Positions 1-8,137 of a stretch of DNA of 10,474 nt are shown one piece after another. Under the pieces are notes generated by a model. The model saw only the letters and a list, made by a program, of their open reading frames with translations. It ran no database searches and was not told the origin of the DNA. The position numbers and the translations under genes are program-made. The stretch is taken from NCBI GenBank assembly GCA_024711415.1, contig JANJSW010000018.1, positions 1-10,474 of the forward strand, read 5' to 3'. This DNA comes from Thermomonas sp. (GTDB taxonomy: Bacteria; Pseudomonadota; Gammaproteobacteria; Xanthomonadales; Xanthomonadaceae). Positions within the stretch are counted from its first letter, which is position 1; the number at the start of each line of letters is the position of its first letter.

Positions 1-1881
1 GCAGGCTGGTGATGCGGCCTTCGATGCGCTGGCCGGCGACGTCGAACGCCAGCGTGTCGCCCAGCTGCCAGCGCAGCTGCTGGGCGAACTTGGTTTCCAC
101 CGAGAACTCGTTGCGCGCGCTGGTCGGGTTCCAGAACCGGCCCGCCTTCAGCGTGTTGCCGGTGGGCAGCGTGTCGGCGGTGGACAGGTTGAACTCGCGG
201 TCCATCAGTCGCTCGCCGCGGCCCTGCGGCGCGGGCCGGCCGCGCTGCTGCGCGCTTTCGCCGACATAGCGGGCGCGGATCATCGGCGACAGTCCCGCCG
301 AGGTGAAGTCCAGCCGCGCCAGCACGGCGTTGAAGCTGGCGCGCTGGTCCGGCTGCACGTTGATGACGAAGCGGTTGGGCGCGTCGCCGCGCACCGTGGC
401 CTGCCATTGTTCCCACACGTCGGTGCGCACCAGCATCAGCAGCAACAGCGCCATCAGGCTGGTGCCCAGTGCCACCACCTGCGCGATGGTCAGCCGGCGC
501 CTTCGCGACAGGTTGAGCAGGGCATAGCGCACGATGCCACTGCCGGCACGTCCGGCGCGCGCCACCAGCGCCGCCAGCGCCCAGCCTGCGACGCCCAGCA
601 CGGCGGCGGTGACCAGCAATCCGCCCAGCAGGATGGCGCCGGTGGTGGCGTTGCCGGCGGCCTGCCAGAACAGCGCCAGCAGGCCGCCCAGCGCCAGCGC
701 GAACAGCAGCAGCGCCGGCGGCGAGGGCGTGCGCAGGTCGCTGCGCAGCACCGCCAGCGCGCTGACCCGGCGCAGTGCCAGCAGCGGCGGCAGGGCGAAG
801 GTGGCGAGGATCCACAGCCCCACCAGCGCGCCCTTCAACAGCGGCCAGGCCGTGGCCGGCGGCAGCGCGGTGCCCAGCTCGCGCGCGATCCACACACCCG
901 CCAGCTGTTGCAGCACCGCCGCCGCCAGCAGCGCCAGCACGATCGCCACGCTGCCGAGGATCGCCAGCTGGCCCACGTACAGGCCGACGATGGCGCGCTG
1001 GCCGGCGCCCAGCGCGCGCAGGGTGGCGGCGATCGCGCGATGGCGTTCGGCATGCTGGCGCGCGGCCATGCCGATGGCCACCGCGGCCAGCGCGGCAGTC
1101 AGCAGCAGCGACACCGACAGGAAGCGCTGGGCCCGCTCCAGCGCGTTGCGCAGCTGCGGGCTGAGGTCGTCGCCGGTTTCCACCCGCGCGCCGGGGCTGC
1201 GGTCGGCTTCGCGCGCCTTCACCCACGGCGCGATCGCCGCCGGCGGGCCGGCCACCGCCACCCGCCACGAGGCGCGTGCGCCGGGGCCGAGCAGGCCGCC
1301 GGCTTCCACTTCGGCCAGCGGCAGGATCGCGCGCGGGCCCAGTTCCACGCCGCCGATCGGTCGATCCGGTTCCTCCACCACGACGCCGGCCAGCCGCAGC
1401 GGCCGGCCGCCGACTTCGACTGTCGCGCCCGGCCTGGCCTGCAGCCGCGATGCACCGCTCTCGCTCAGCCACAGCGTGCCTGCCGCCGGTCGCGGCAGCC
1501 GCTGCACGCCGCGTTCGGTGCGCACGGTGTACGGGCCCAGCAACGGCGTGTCGCCGGCCAGCGCCTTCAGCGTGCCCAGCTGCGGCGCGCCGCCCTGCAG
1601 GCCGACCATGCTGGCCAGTTCCACGCTGCGATAGCTGCGCAGGCCCAGCCGGCGCGCATCGCGCAAAGCGGCGTCCACCGCCCGGTTGTCGCTGCTGAAG
1701 GCGGCATCGCCGCCGACCAGGCGGCGGCTCTGCGCGCCGAGCGCGTCGGTGGTGCGCTGGGCAATGCTGCCCACGCCCGCCAGCGCCAGCACCGCCACGA
1801 ACAGCGCCGCCAGCAGCACCCCGAACTCGCCGTTGCGCCAGCCCGACCAGGCCTGCCGCGCGGCCATCCGCGCCAGCCGGC

Positions 1882-1885
<4 letters not shown>
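1..1885 (-). CDS. ybbP: ABC transporter permease, YbbP/FtsX-MacB type (partial, C-terminus off the left edge)
   Basis: Inner-membrane permease of a YbbA-YbbP ABC system, related to the LolC/MacB/FtsX permeases; the substrate is not firmly known. Reading from a GTG at 1885-1883 the frame stays open to the left edge, giving 628 residues of a protein that is about 800 in E. coli, so the last transmembrane part is missing. Visible in order are a first membrane helix at about residues 22-41, a large periplasmic domain at about 45-250, a first FtsX-like helix set at about 256-275, 299-325 and 349-372 with a cytoplasmic stretch (AERHRAIAATLRALGAGQR) between helices, and further helices at about 391-409, 415-442 and 467-487. 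A second periplasmic domain then begins. The GTG overlaps the ATPase stop as GTGA (1882-1885), which suggests translational coupling. There are no internal stops. The family is secure; the exact role is inferred. Confidence 0.9.
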
Positions 1886-2634
<749 letters not shown>

Positions 2635-3201
2635 GCTGGCGATGCTAGCCGCATCCGAGGCCGATGCACGTGAGCGGAAAGTACTGGTCATGGGCGACTC
2701 ATTGTCGGCCGCCTACGGGCTGCGCCCGGAGCAGGGCTGGGTGGCGCTGGCCGATGCGAAGTCGACGCGCTATGCCTTCCACAACGCCAGCATTTCCGGC
2801 GAAACCACCGCCGGCGGGCGCAGCCGCATCGACGCCGAGCTGGCCCGCGTGCAGCCGGACATCGTCATCATCGAACTGGGGGCCAACGACGGCCTGCGCG
2901 GGCTGCCGCTGGTGCAGATGGGCGCCAATCTCGGCTGGATGATCGGTGCCTCGCGCGGTGCCGGCGCAAAGGTGCTGCTGGTGGGCATGCAGCTGCCGCC
3001 CAACTTCGGTCGCTATGCGGTCGATTTCCAGCGCAGCTACCTGCTGATCAGCCAGCGCCTGGGCACCGGGCTGATCCCGCATTTCCTCGCCCCGCTGGGC
3101 ACGGAGCGCAAATGGTTCCAGGGCGACAACCTGCACCCGGTCGCCGCCGCGCAGCCGCTGCTGGCGGATGAGGTGCTGCGCGCGCTGGACGCGCTGAAGC
3201 C

Positions 3202-4488
3202 TTAAGCCTGCTCGCGCGTGATCGCGCGCCAGCCGATATCGCTGCGGTGGAATTCATGCGCCCACGAAATCGCCTCGACGCCTGCATAGGCATTGCGCTG
3301 CGCTTCCGACACGCTTTCGCCCAGCGCGGTCACGCACAGCACGCGGCCACCGGCGCTGACCACGTTGCCGGCGGCATCCAGCGCGGTGCCGGCGTGGAAG
3401 ACCTTGGCGCTGGCGGGCACGCCATCCAGCCCTGAAATCACCTCGCCGCTGACCGGCGTGTCCGGGTACGGCTTCGAGGCCATCACCACCCCCAGCGACG
3501 GGCGCGGATCCCATTGCGCTTCGATGCCATCGAGCCTGCCGTCGATCGCGGCCTCCACCAGCTCGACCAGGTCCGACTGCAGGCGCAGCATCACCGGCTG
3601 GGTTTCGGGATCGCCGAAGCGGACGTTGAACTCGATCACCTTGGGCGCGCCGCTGGCGTCGATCATCAGCCCGGCGTAAAGGAAGCCGGTGAACGGGATG
3701 CCATCCTTCAGCATGCCCTGCACGGTGGGGTCCACCACCTCCCGCATCACCCGCGCATGCACCTCGGGCGTGACCACCGGCGCCGGCGAATACGCGCCCA
3801 TGCCGCCGGTATTCGGGCCGGTGTCGCCATCGCCCACGCGCTTGTGGTCCTGCGAGGTCGCCATCGGCAGCGCGGTGTGGCCGTCCACCATCGAAATGAA
3901 GCTGGCCTCCTCGCCGTCGAGGAATTCCTCGATGACCACGCGCGCGCCGGCATCGCCGAACGCGTTGCCGCTGAGCATGTCGCGCACCGCGGCTTCGGCC
4001 TCGTCGAGGGTCATCGCCACGATCACGCCCTTGCCGGCGGCCAGGCCATCGGCCTTGATCACGATGGGCGCGCCCTGGGCGCGCACGTAGGCCAGCGCGG
4101 CATCGACTTCGGCGTGCACCTCGTAGAACGCGGTGGGGATGCCGTGGCGGGCGAGGAAGTCCTTGGCGAAGGCCTTGCTGCCCTCCAGCTGCGCGGCGGC
4201 GGCGGTGGGCCCGAAGATGCGCAGGCCGGCAGCGCGGAAGCGATCCACCACGCCCGCCACCAGCGGCACTTCCGGCCCGACCACGGTCAGCGCCACGGCT
4301 TCGTGCTGCGCCAGTGCCAGCAGCCCGTCGAGGTCGGTCACCTTGACCGCGACGTTGCGGCACTTCGCCTCACGCGCGGTGCCGGCATTGCCCGGCGCGA
4401 CGATGACTTCGGTGACGCGCGCGGACTGCGCCAGCTTCCAGGCCAGCGCGTGCTCACGACCGCCGGAACCGATGACGAGGACCTTCAT
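3202..4488 (-). CDS. purD: Phosphoribosylamine–glycine ligase (GAR synthetase)
   Basis: Second enzyme of de novo purine synthesis: 5-phosphoribosylamine + glycine + ATP gives glycinamide ribonucleotide (GAR). It is 428 residues long, the usual bacterial length. The N-terminal domain opens with [19 protein letters not shown] (1-19) and carries [10 protein letters not shown] (71-80). The ATP-grasp domain shows [13 protein letters not shown] (143-155), [10 protein letters not shown] (187-196), [24 protein letters not shown] (212-235) and the metal/ATP-binding [12 protein letters not shown] (286-297). The C-terminal domain is complete to residue 428. The ATG at 4488 has a weak AGGT eight bases upstream and begins exactly at the conserved family N-terminus. 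It lies 84 bp downstream of purH on the same strand, so purHD is probably one transcript. Its stop codon lies within the TTAA that also ends tesA. Confidence 0.98.
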   Translation of the reverse strand: MKVLVIGSGGREHALAWKLAQSARVTEVIVAPGNAGTAREAKCRNVAVKVTDLDGLLALAQHEAVALTVVGPEVPLVAGVVDRFRAAGLRIFGPTAAAAQLEGSKAFAKDFLARHGIPTAFYEVHAEVDAALAYVRAQGAPIVIKADGLAAGKGVIVAMTLDEAEAAVRDMLSGNAFGDAGARVVIEEFLDGEEASFISMVDGHTALPMATSQDHKRVGDGDTGPNTGGMGAYSPAPVVTPEVHARVMREVVDPTVQGMLKDGIPFTGFLYAGLMIDASGAPKVIEFNVRFGDPETQPVMLRLQSDLVELVEAAIDGRLDGIEAQWDPRPSLGVVMASKPYPDTPVSGEVISGLDGVPASAKVFHAGTALDAAGNVVSAGGRVLCVTALGESVSEAQRNAYAGVEAISWAHEFHRSDIGWRAITREQA

Positions 4489-4553
4489 GCGTATTTACCT
4501 GTCAGATGTCGGAGTAACACGGGCACCGGGTTTGCGCAGCAGACTTCGGGATG

Positions 4554-4582
4554 GATGCCTGCACCGCAGGCATCAATGCCTG
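4554..4582 (-). promoter_or_regulatory. Alternating inverted repeats spanning the purH stop codon
   Basis: On the plus strand GATGCCTGC (4554-4562) and GCAGGCATC (4566-4574) form a perfect 9-bp stem with a 3-nt loop. The second arm also pairs, as CAGGCAT (4567-4573), with ATGCCTG at 4576-4582, which encodes the last PurH residues. The purH TGA (4573-4575) lies inside. The two stems are mutually exclusive. No T-tract follows in the transcript direction, so this is not a standard terminator. It could affect purH-purD termination, processing or coupling; the function is inferred only. Confidence 0.45.
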
Positions 4583-6162
4583 AAATGGCGAACGCCGGTG
4601 AACACCATCGCGATCCCGTGTTCGTCTGCCGCCGCGATCACTTCCGCGTCGCGCATCGAACCGCCCGGCTGGATCACTGCCTTGATGCCGGCTTCGGCGG
4701 CGGCGTCGATGCCGTCGCGGAACGGGAAGAAGGCATCCGACGCCATCACCGAGCCGGGCACGACCAGGCCCGCGTCGGTCGCCTTGATGCCGGCGATGCG
4801 CGCCGAATACACGCGGCTCATCTGGCCGGCGCCCACACCAATGGTGCGGCTGTCCTTCGCATAGACGATGGCATTGGACTTGACGAATTTCGCCACCTTC
4901 CACGCGAACAGCAGATCATTGAACTGCGCGTCGGTCGGCGCCAGTTGCGACACCACCTTCAGCTCGTCGCGGGTGACCACGCGATCGTCGGCGGTCTGCA
5001 TCAGCAGGCCCGAGTTGACCCGCTTGGTGTCGATGAAGTGCTTGGACGGCGGCGCCAGCGGAATGCGCAGCACGCGCACGTTGGCTTTCTTCTTCGCATA
5101 GGCCAGCGCCTCTTCGTCGTAATCGGGCGCGATCAGCACTTCGACGAACTGGCGGTCGAGGATCGTCTTGCAGGTGGCGCCATCGAGTTTCGTGTTGAAG
5201 GCGAGGATGCCGCCGAAGGCGCTGGTGGGGTCGGTGGCGTAGGCCGCTTCATAGGCATCGCCGCAGCCGCTGCCGACGGCCACGCCGCAGGGGTTGGCGT
5301 GCTTGACGATCACGCAGGCCGGCGCGTCGAACTGGCGCACGCATTCCCACGCGGCATCGCTGTCGGCAATGTTGTTGTAGCTCAGTTCCTTGCCTTGCAG
5401 CTGGGTGAAGGTGGCCAGCGAACCGGGGGCCGGCCACAGGTCGCGGTAGAACGCGGCCTGCTGGTGCGGGTTCTCGCCGTAGCGCAGGTCCATCACCTTG
5501 ACGAAGTTGCCGTTGGCCTGCGCCGGGAACTGCATCGGTGCGCCGTCCTCGCCGAGCGAGGACAGGTAGCTGCTGATGCAGGCGTCGTAGACGGCAACGT
5601 CGTTGAACGCCGCCACTGCCAGCTGCCAGCGGGTCTTGGCCGAGAGCGCGCCGGCGTTGGCGCCGAGTTCCTCGACCAGGCCGGCGTACTGCGCCGGCGC
5701 GGTGGCAACGGCGACGCGGGCGAAGTTCTTGGCCGCGCTGCGCAACATCGCCGGGCCGCCGATGTCGATGTTCTCGATGATGTCTTCGAAGCGGCTGTCG
5801 GGGTTGGCCGACACCCGCGCGAACGGGTACAGGTTCAGCACCAGCAGGTCGATCGCGCCGATGCCGTGCTCGGCCATCACCGCATCGTCGATGCCGGCGC
5901 GGCCCAGCAGGCCACCGTGCACCTTCGGGTGCAGGGTCTTGACGCGGCCGTCCATCATTTCCGGAAAGCCGGTCACCTCGCTGACGTCCTTCACCGCAAG
6001 CCCGGCCTCGCGCAGCGCCTTGGCGGTGCCGCCGGTGGACAGCAGTTCCACGCCGTGGGCGGCCAATGCCTTGGCGAATTCGACCAGGCCGGTCTTGTCG
6101 GAAACGGAGAGCAGGGCGCGGCGGACGGTCACCGGCGCGCCGGAAAGGAAGTCGGCGGACAT
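4573..6162 (-). CDS. purH: Bifunctional AICAR transformylase / IMP cyclohydrolase
   Basis: Performs the last two steps of IMP synthesis: formyl transfer from 10-formyl-tetrahydrofolate to AICAR, then ring closure to IMP. It is 529 residues long, the usual size. The N-terminal MGS-like cyclohydrolase domain shows [11 protein letters not shown] (16-26), [15 protein letters not shown] (40-54), [21 protein letters not shown] (66-86) and [15 protein letters not shown] (132-146). The C-terminal transformylase domain shows [11 protein letters not shown] (224-234), the catalytic KHANPCG (287-293), TSAFGG (313-318) and [18 protein letters not shown] (475-492), ending [10 protein letters not shown]. 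The ATG at 6162 has no Shine-Dalgarno sequence; the 18 bases before it are C-rich. It was chosen because its N-terminus (SADFL before [10 protein letters not shown]) resembles other xanthomonad PurH proteins as I recall them. An in-frame GTG at 6132 is the alternative. A consensus -10 sits 29 bp upstream. Confidence 0.98.
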   Translation of the reverse strand: MSADFLSGAPVTVRRALLSVSDKTGLVEFAKALAAHGVELLSTGGTAKALREAGLAVKDVSEVTGFPEMMDGRVKTLHPKVHGGLLGRAGIDDAVMAEHGIGAIDLLVLNLYPFARVSANPDSRFEDIIENIDIGGPAMLRSAAKNFARVAVATAPAQYAGLVEELGANAGALSAKTRWQLAVAAFNDVAVYDACISSYLSSLGEDGAPMQFPAQANGNFVKVMDLRYGENPHQQAAFYRDLWPAPGSLATFTQLQGKELSYNNIADSDAAWECVRQFDAPACVIVKHANPCGVAVGSGCGDAYEAAYATDPTSAFGGILAFNTKLDGATCKTILDRQFVEVLIAPDYDEEALAYAKKKANVRVLRIPLAPPSKHFIDTKRVNSGLLMQTADDRVVTRDELKVVSQLAPTDAQFNDLLFAWKVAKFVKSNAIVYAKDSRTIGVGAGQMSRVYSARIAGIKATDAGLVVPGSVMASDAFFPFRDGIDAAAEAGIKAVIQPGGSMRDAEVIAAADEHGIAMVFTGVRHFRH

Positions 6163-6190
6163 GCGGGGAGGGGGCGGTGGGGAAGCGCCG

Positions 6191-6196
6191 ATTATA
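6191..6196 (-). promoter_or_regulatory. Consensus -10 box (TATAAT) upstream of purH
   Basis: A perfect TATAAT, read on the minus strand, lies in the 69-bp gap between fis and purH, inside otherwise GC-rich DNA. It would place transcription start near 6184, about 22 nt before the purH ATG. No good -35 lies 16-18 bp upstream (the best is TGGACG with a 20-bp spacer). It suggests that purH(D) has its own promoter in addition to any read-through from fis. I see no PurR-like operator beside it. Confidence 0.5.
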
Positions 6197-6231
6197 CGGT
6201 GCCGGCCCGCACGCCCCGTCCAGGGCGCTGC

Positions 6232-6495
6232 TCAGCCCATGCCGTAGTCGCGCAGCTTCTTGCGCAGGGTGGCGCGATGGATGCCCAGCATCGCCGCGGC
6301 GCGGCTCTGGTTGCCGTCGCAGTGGCGCAGCACTTCGACGAACAGGGGGATCTCCAGCTCACGCAGGGCGATGCTGTACAGGTCGTCCGTGTCGCTGCCA
6401 TCGAGATCGCGCAGATAGCGGCGCACGGCGTCGGCAACATGCTCTCGCAACGGCGCGCGCGGCGCGGCGTCCTGGCGGTGTTCGGAAAGCGTCAA
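6232..6495 (-). CDS. fis: DNA-binding protein Fis (TTG start preferred)
   Basis: Small nucleoid-associated regulator that bends DNA and acts on rRNA promoters and recombination, binding as a dimer. With the TTG start at 6495 it is 87 residues. The N-terminal beta-hairpin and dimer helices lie at about 15-58 ([34 protein letters not shown]). The C-terminal helix-turn-helix is [25 protein letters not shown] (61-85), almost invariant in Fis proteins. The TTG is preferred because GAGGG (6504-6508) sits 9 bases before it and the resulting length matches xanthomonad Fis. The ATG at 6525 adds ten residues ([10 protein letters not shown]) unlike Fis and has no ribosome binding site. In E. coli and Pseudomonas fis follows dusB; no dusB is present here. 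It lies upstream of purH on the same strand. Confidence 0.93.
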   Translation of the reverse strand: MTLSEHRQDAAPRAPLREHVADAVRRYLRDLDGSDTDDLYSIALRELEIPLFVEVLRHCDGNQSRAAAMLGIHRATLRKKLRDYGMG

Positions 6496-6550
6496 CGGAG
6501 GATCCCTCGGGCAGACCGCCGGCATCGAACGCGCGCGGGACGGCGAAGTG

Positions 6551-6580
6551 AGTCTAGCGCGGCGCTTGCGCGGGCGTCAG
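6551..6580 (-). promoter_or_regulatory. Candidate sigma-70 promoter of fis
   Basis: On the minus strand CTGACG (6575-6580; 4 of 6 to TTGACA) and TAGACT (6551-6556; 4 of 6 to TATAAT) are separated by 18 bp. Transcription would start near 6544, about 50 nt before the preferred TTG start. It is plausible because fis is usually strongly growth-regulated and is separated here from the DUF3426 gene by about 140 bp. The -35 lies in the loop region of the inverted repeat at 6568-6589. Confidence 0.38.
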
Positions 6581-6605
6581 TGCCCGCGCCCATTCATCGC
6601 GGGCA
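6568..6605 (-). promoter_or_regulatory. Three-armed alternating inverted repeat between the DUF3426 gene and fis
   Basis: On the plus strand GCGCGGGC (6568-6575) pairs perfectly with GCCCGCGC (6582-6589) across a 6-nt loop. The same central arm, read as TGCCCGCG (6581-6588), pairs perfectly with CGCGGGCA (6598-6605) across 9 nt. The two 8-bp stems exclude one another. No T-run follows, so it is not a simple intrinsic terminator. In transcripts reading through from the upstream gene it could act as an attenuator-like switch, or it may be a DNA site. GC-rich sequence makes chance pairing easier. Confidence 0.4.
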
Positions 6606-6635
6606 AGTTTGACCGGCTTCTCGCTTCGCGCAGGC

Positions 6636-7148
6636 TTATTCGAAGCGGAAGTCGAAGCCGACCACGCCCGGGCCCGGTTCGGCGATGTCGAAGGCGATCT
6701 GGCTGGCCTGCCCGGGTGCGATCCGCGCGCTGCGTGCATTGCCCGCGGGCAGGTAGTCGTTCGGCTGGAAGCGGCGCGTACCGAGGATGCGGCCGTTGAG
6801 GTCGGACAGGGTCAGGCGCAGTGCCGGCCATGGCTGTGGCCAGTGCGCATCGTTGCGGAAACTGGCCTGCACGCGCAGCACGCCGGGACGCTCCGGCGGC
6901 GCGATCACGTCGCGCGACAGCAGCGCGAACGCAGCCGGTTCGCGCCACGCCGGCAACGCACAGCCCAGCGCCCCGCAAGCTGCTTCCAGCAGTGGCCGCA
7001 GCTGCGGGCTGGCAGCCAGGCGTTCGCGCTGCAGCCAGCCGATCTGTGCCAGCAGCAGCAGCGCAAGCGTTGCCAGCCCCAGCCATTCGCCGCGGCGGTG
7101 TGCGGACGCGGCGGGGTTGGTAAGGACGAAACTGGGCGCGCGGCTCAT
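6636..7148 (-). CDS. DUF3426 domain membrane protein (no zinc-ribbon)
   Basis: 170-residue protein of unknown role. One membrane helix at about 23-39 ([17 protein letters not shown]) follows a short N-terminal tail, with the rest probably periplasmic. The region [31 protein letters not shown] (51-81), the beta-rich [25 protein letters not shown] (92-116) and the ending [13 protein letters not shown]...FDFRFE are typical of DUF3426. Many relatives at this locus, as in Pseudomonas between prmA and dusB, carry an N-terminal CxxC zinc-ribbon before a linker; here it is absent and only Cys58 and Cys63 remain. Its ATG overlaps the prmA stop as ATGA (7145-7148), so translation is likely coupled and there is no room upstream for a lost zinc-ribbon exon-like segment. 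The start choice is therefore good; the function is unknown. Confidence 0.88.
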   Translation of the reverse strand: MSRAPSFVLTNPAASAHRRGEWLGLATLALLLLAQIGWLQRERLAASPQLRPLLEAACGALGCALPAWREPAAFALLSRDVIAPPERPGVLRVQASFRNDAHWPQPWPALRLTLSDLNGRILGTRRFQPNDYLPAGNARSARIAPGQASQIAFDIAEPGPGVVGFDFRFE

Positions 7149-8074
7149 GCCTGCACCGGGTTGGCGTTGCGCACGCCGTCGATGCGCACCCAGTCTTCCT
7201 CACGCGCCACCTGCAGGGCATCGAACCACGGCGCGAAGCGCATCAGCAGTTCATCTTCCTGCCCGGCGAGGATGCCCGACATGGCGATGCGCCCGCCGGC
7301 GGCGGTGCGCGCGGCCAGCGCTTCGGCCAGTGCGTCCAGCGCCGAGGCGAGGATGTTGGCCACCACCACCGGATAGCTGGCGACCGGCTCTTCCGCAGGC
7401 AGGAACACGTCGATGGTCACGCCGTTGCGCTGCGCATTGTCGTGGGTGGCGGTGATCGCCTGCGGGTCGTTGTCCACCCCGACCGCGCGCGCGGCGCCCA
7501 GCTTCAGCGCGGCCAGCGCAAGGATGCCGCTGCCGCAGCCGAAATCGAGCACGGCCTTGCCCTGCAGTTCGCCGGCGGCGGCCAGTCCGTCCAGCCAACG
7601 CAGGCACAGCGCGGTGGTGGGATGGGTGCCGGAGCCGAACGCCAGGCCAGGATCGAGCCGGACGATGGCCGCGTCCTGCGCCTGCGCGTCTTCCGGCAGC
7701 GGGTGGTCCCAGGGCACGATCCAGCAGCGTTCACCGAACCGCATCGGCTGGAACATGTCCAGCCAGGCGCGTTCCCAGTCCTGGTCCTCGACCTTCTCGA
7801 AGCGCGCGCGGGTCCAGTCCAGCCCCGGGTCGAACGCGTCCAGCGCGGCCAGCAGCACCAGCGCGTCGGTTTCCTCCGGAAACAGCGCGGTCAGCGTCAT
7901 CTCGTCCCACAGCGGGATCTCGCCGACGCCGGGCTCGAAGATCGCCTGCTCGTCGGCGGCGTCCAGGTGCGCGTCCTGCAGGGTGACCGCGAGTGCCCCC
8001 ACGTCCTCCAGCGCGCGCTCCACGCGCGGCTGCTGGGCTTCGGCGCAGGGAAGGGTCAACTGCAGGTAGGGCAT
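7145..8074 (-). CDS. prmA: Ribosomal protein L11 methyltransferase
   Basis: SAM-dependent enzyme that trimethylates several amino groups of ribosomal protein L11. It is 309 residues long (293 in E. coli). The N-terminal L11-recognition domain covers about 1-60, with [15 protein letters not shown] at 21-35. Next comes a linker with [27 protein letters not shown] (96-122). The Rossmann domain carries [14 protein letters not shown] (141-154), SAM motif I LDFGCGSG (176-183), acidic Asp201 after motif II, and the NIL motif at 240-242. The ATG at 8074 is chosen because [10 protein letters not shown] matches the family N-terminus. An in-frame ATG at 8104 would add [10 protein letters not shown], which looks non-native. 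There is no Shine-Dalgarno sequence; instead a 13-bp hairpin ends one base before the ATG. The stop overlaps the next gene's start. Confidence 0.97.
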   Translation of the reverse strand: MPYLQLTLPCAEAQQPRVERALEDVGALAVTLQDAHLDAADEQAIFEPGVGEIPLWDEMTLTALFPEETDALVLLAALDAFDPGLDWTRARFEKVEDQDWERAWLDMFQPMRFGERCWIVPWDHPLPEDAQAQDAAIVRLDPGLAFGSGTHPTTALCLRWLDGLAAAGELQGKAVLDFGCGSGILALAALKLGAARAVGVDNDPQAITATHDNAQRNGVTIDVFLPAEEPVASYPVVVANILASALDALAEALAARTAAGGRIAMSGILAGQEDELLMRFAPWFDALQVAREEDWVRIDGVRNANPVQA

Positions 8075-8075
8075 G

Positions 8076-8110
8076 GCGAGGATGGCGCGTGGCGGTCGCG
8101 CCATTCTCGC
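8076..8110 (-). promoter_or_regulatory. Long imperfect hairpin abutting the prmA start
   Basis: The plus strand reads GCGAG (8076-8080), G, ATGGCGCG (8082-8089), a 7-nt loop, CGCGCCAT (8097-8104), T, CTCGC (8106-8110). This gives 13 base pairs interrupted by one mismatch. It occupies bases -2 to -36 relative to the prmA ATG, where a ribosome binding site would lie. No T-tract follows in the transcript direction. It may be a termination or stability element for the upstream gene or a translational control element of prmA; which one is inference. Confidence 0.5.
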
Positions 8111-8137
8111 AGGTTCGCCGCGGGCTGCACGGGCGCC

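Noticed and set aside
4489..4572. Purine riboswitch or PurR operator before purD or purH
   Set aside because: The purH-purD gap and the fis-purH gap show neither the conserved purine-riboswitch core nor an ACGCAAACGT-like PurR site.
3514..6612. A 1032-codon plus-strand open frame
   Set aside because: It lies opposite purD, purH and fis, has the His/Arg/Gly/Gln-rich composition of an antisense shadow and no domain. The minus-strand genes are unmistakable.
8075..8104. Upstream ATG (8104) as prmA start
   Set aside because: The ten extra residues do not resemble PrmA, and the codon lies within the hairpin arm. MPYLQL at 8074 matches the family start, though initiation at 8104 is not excluded.
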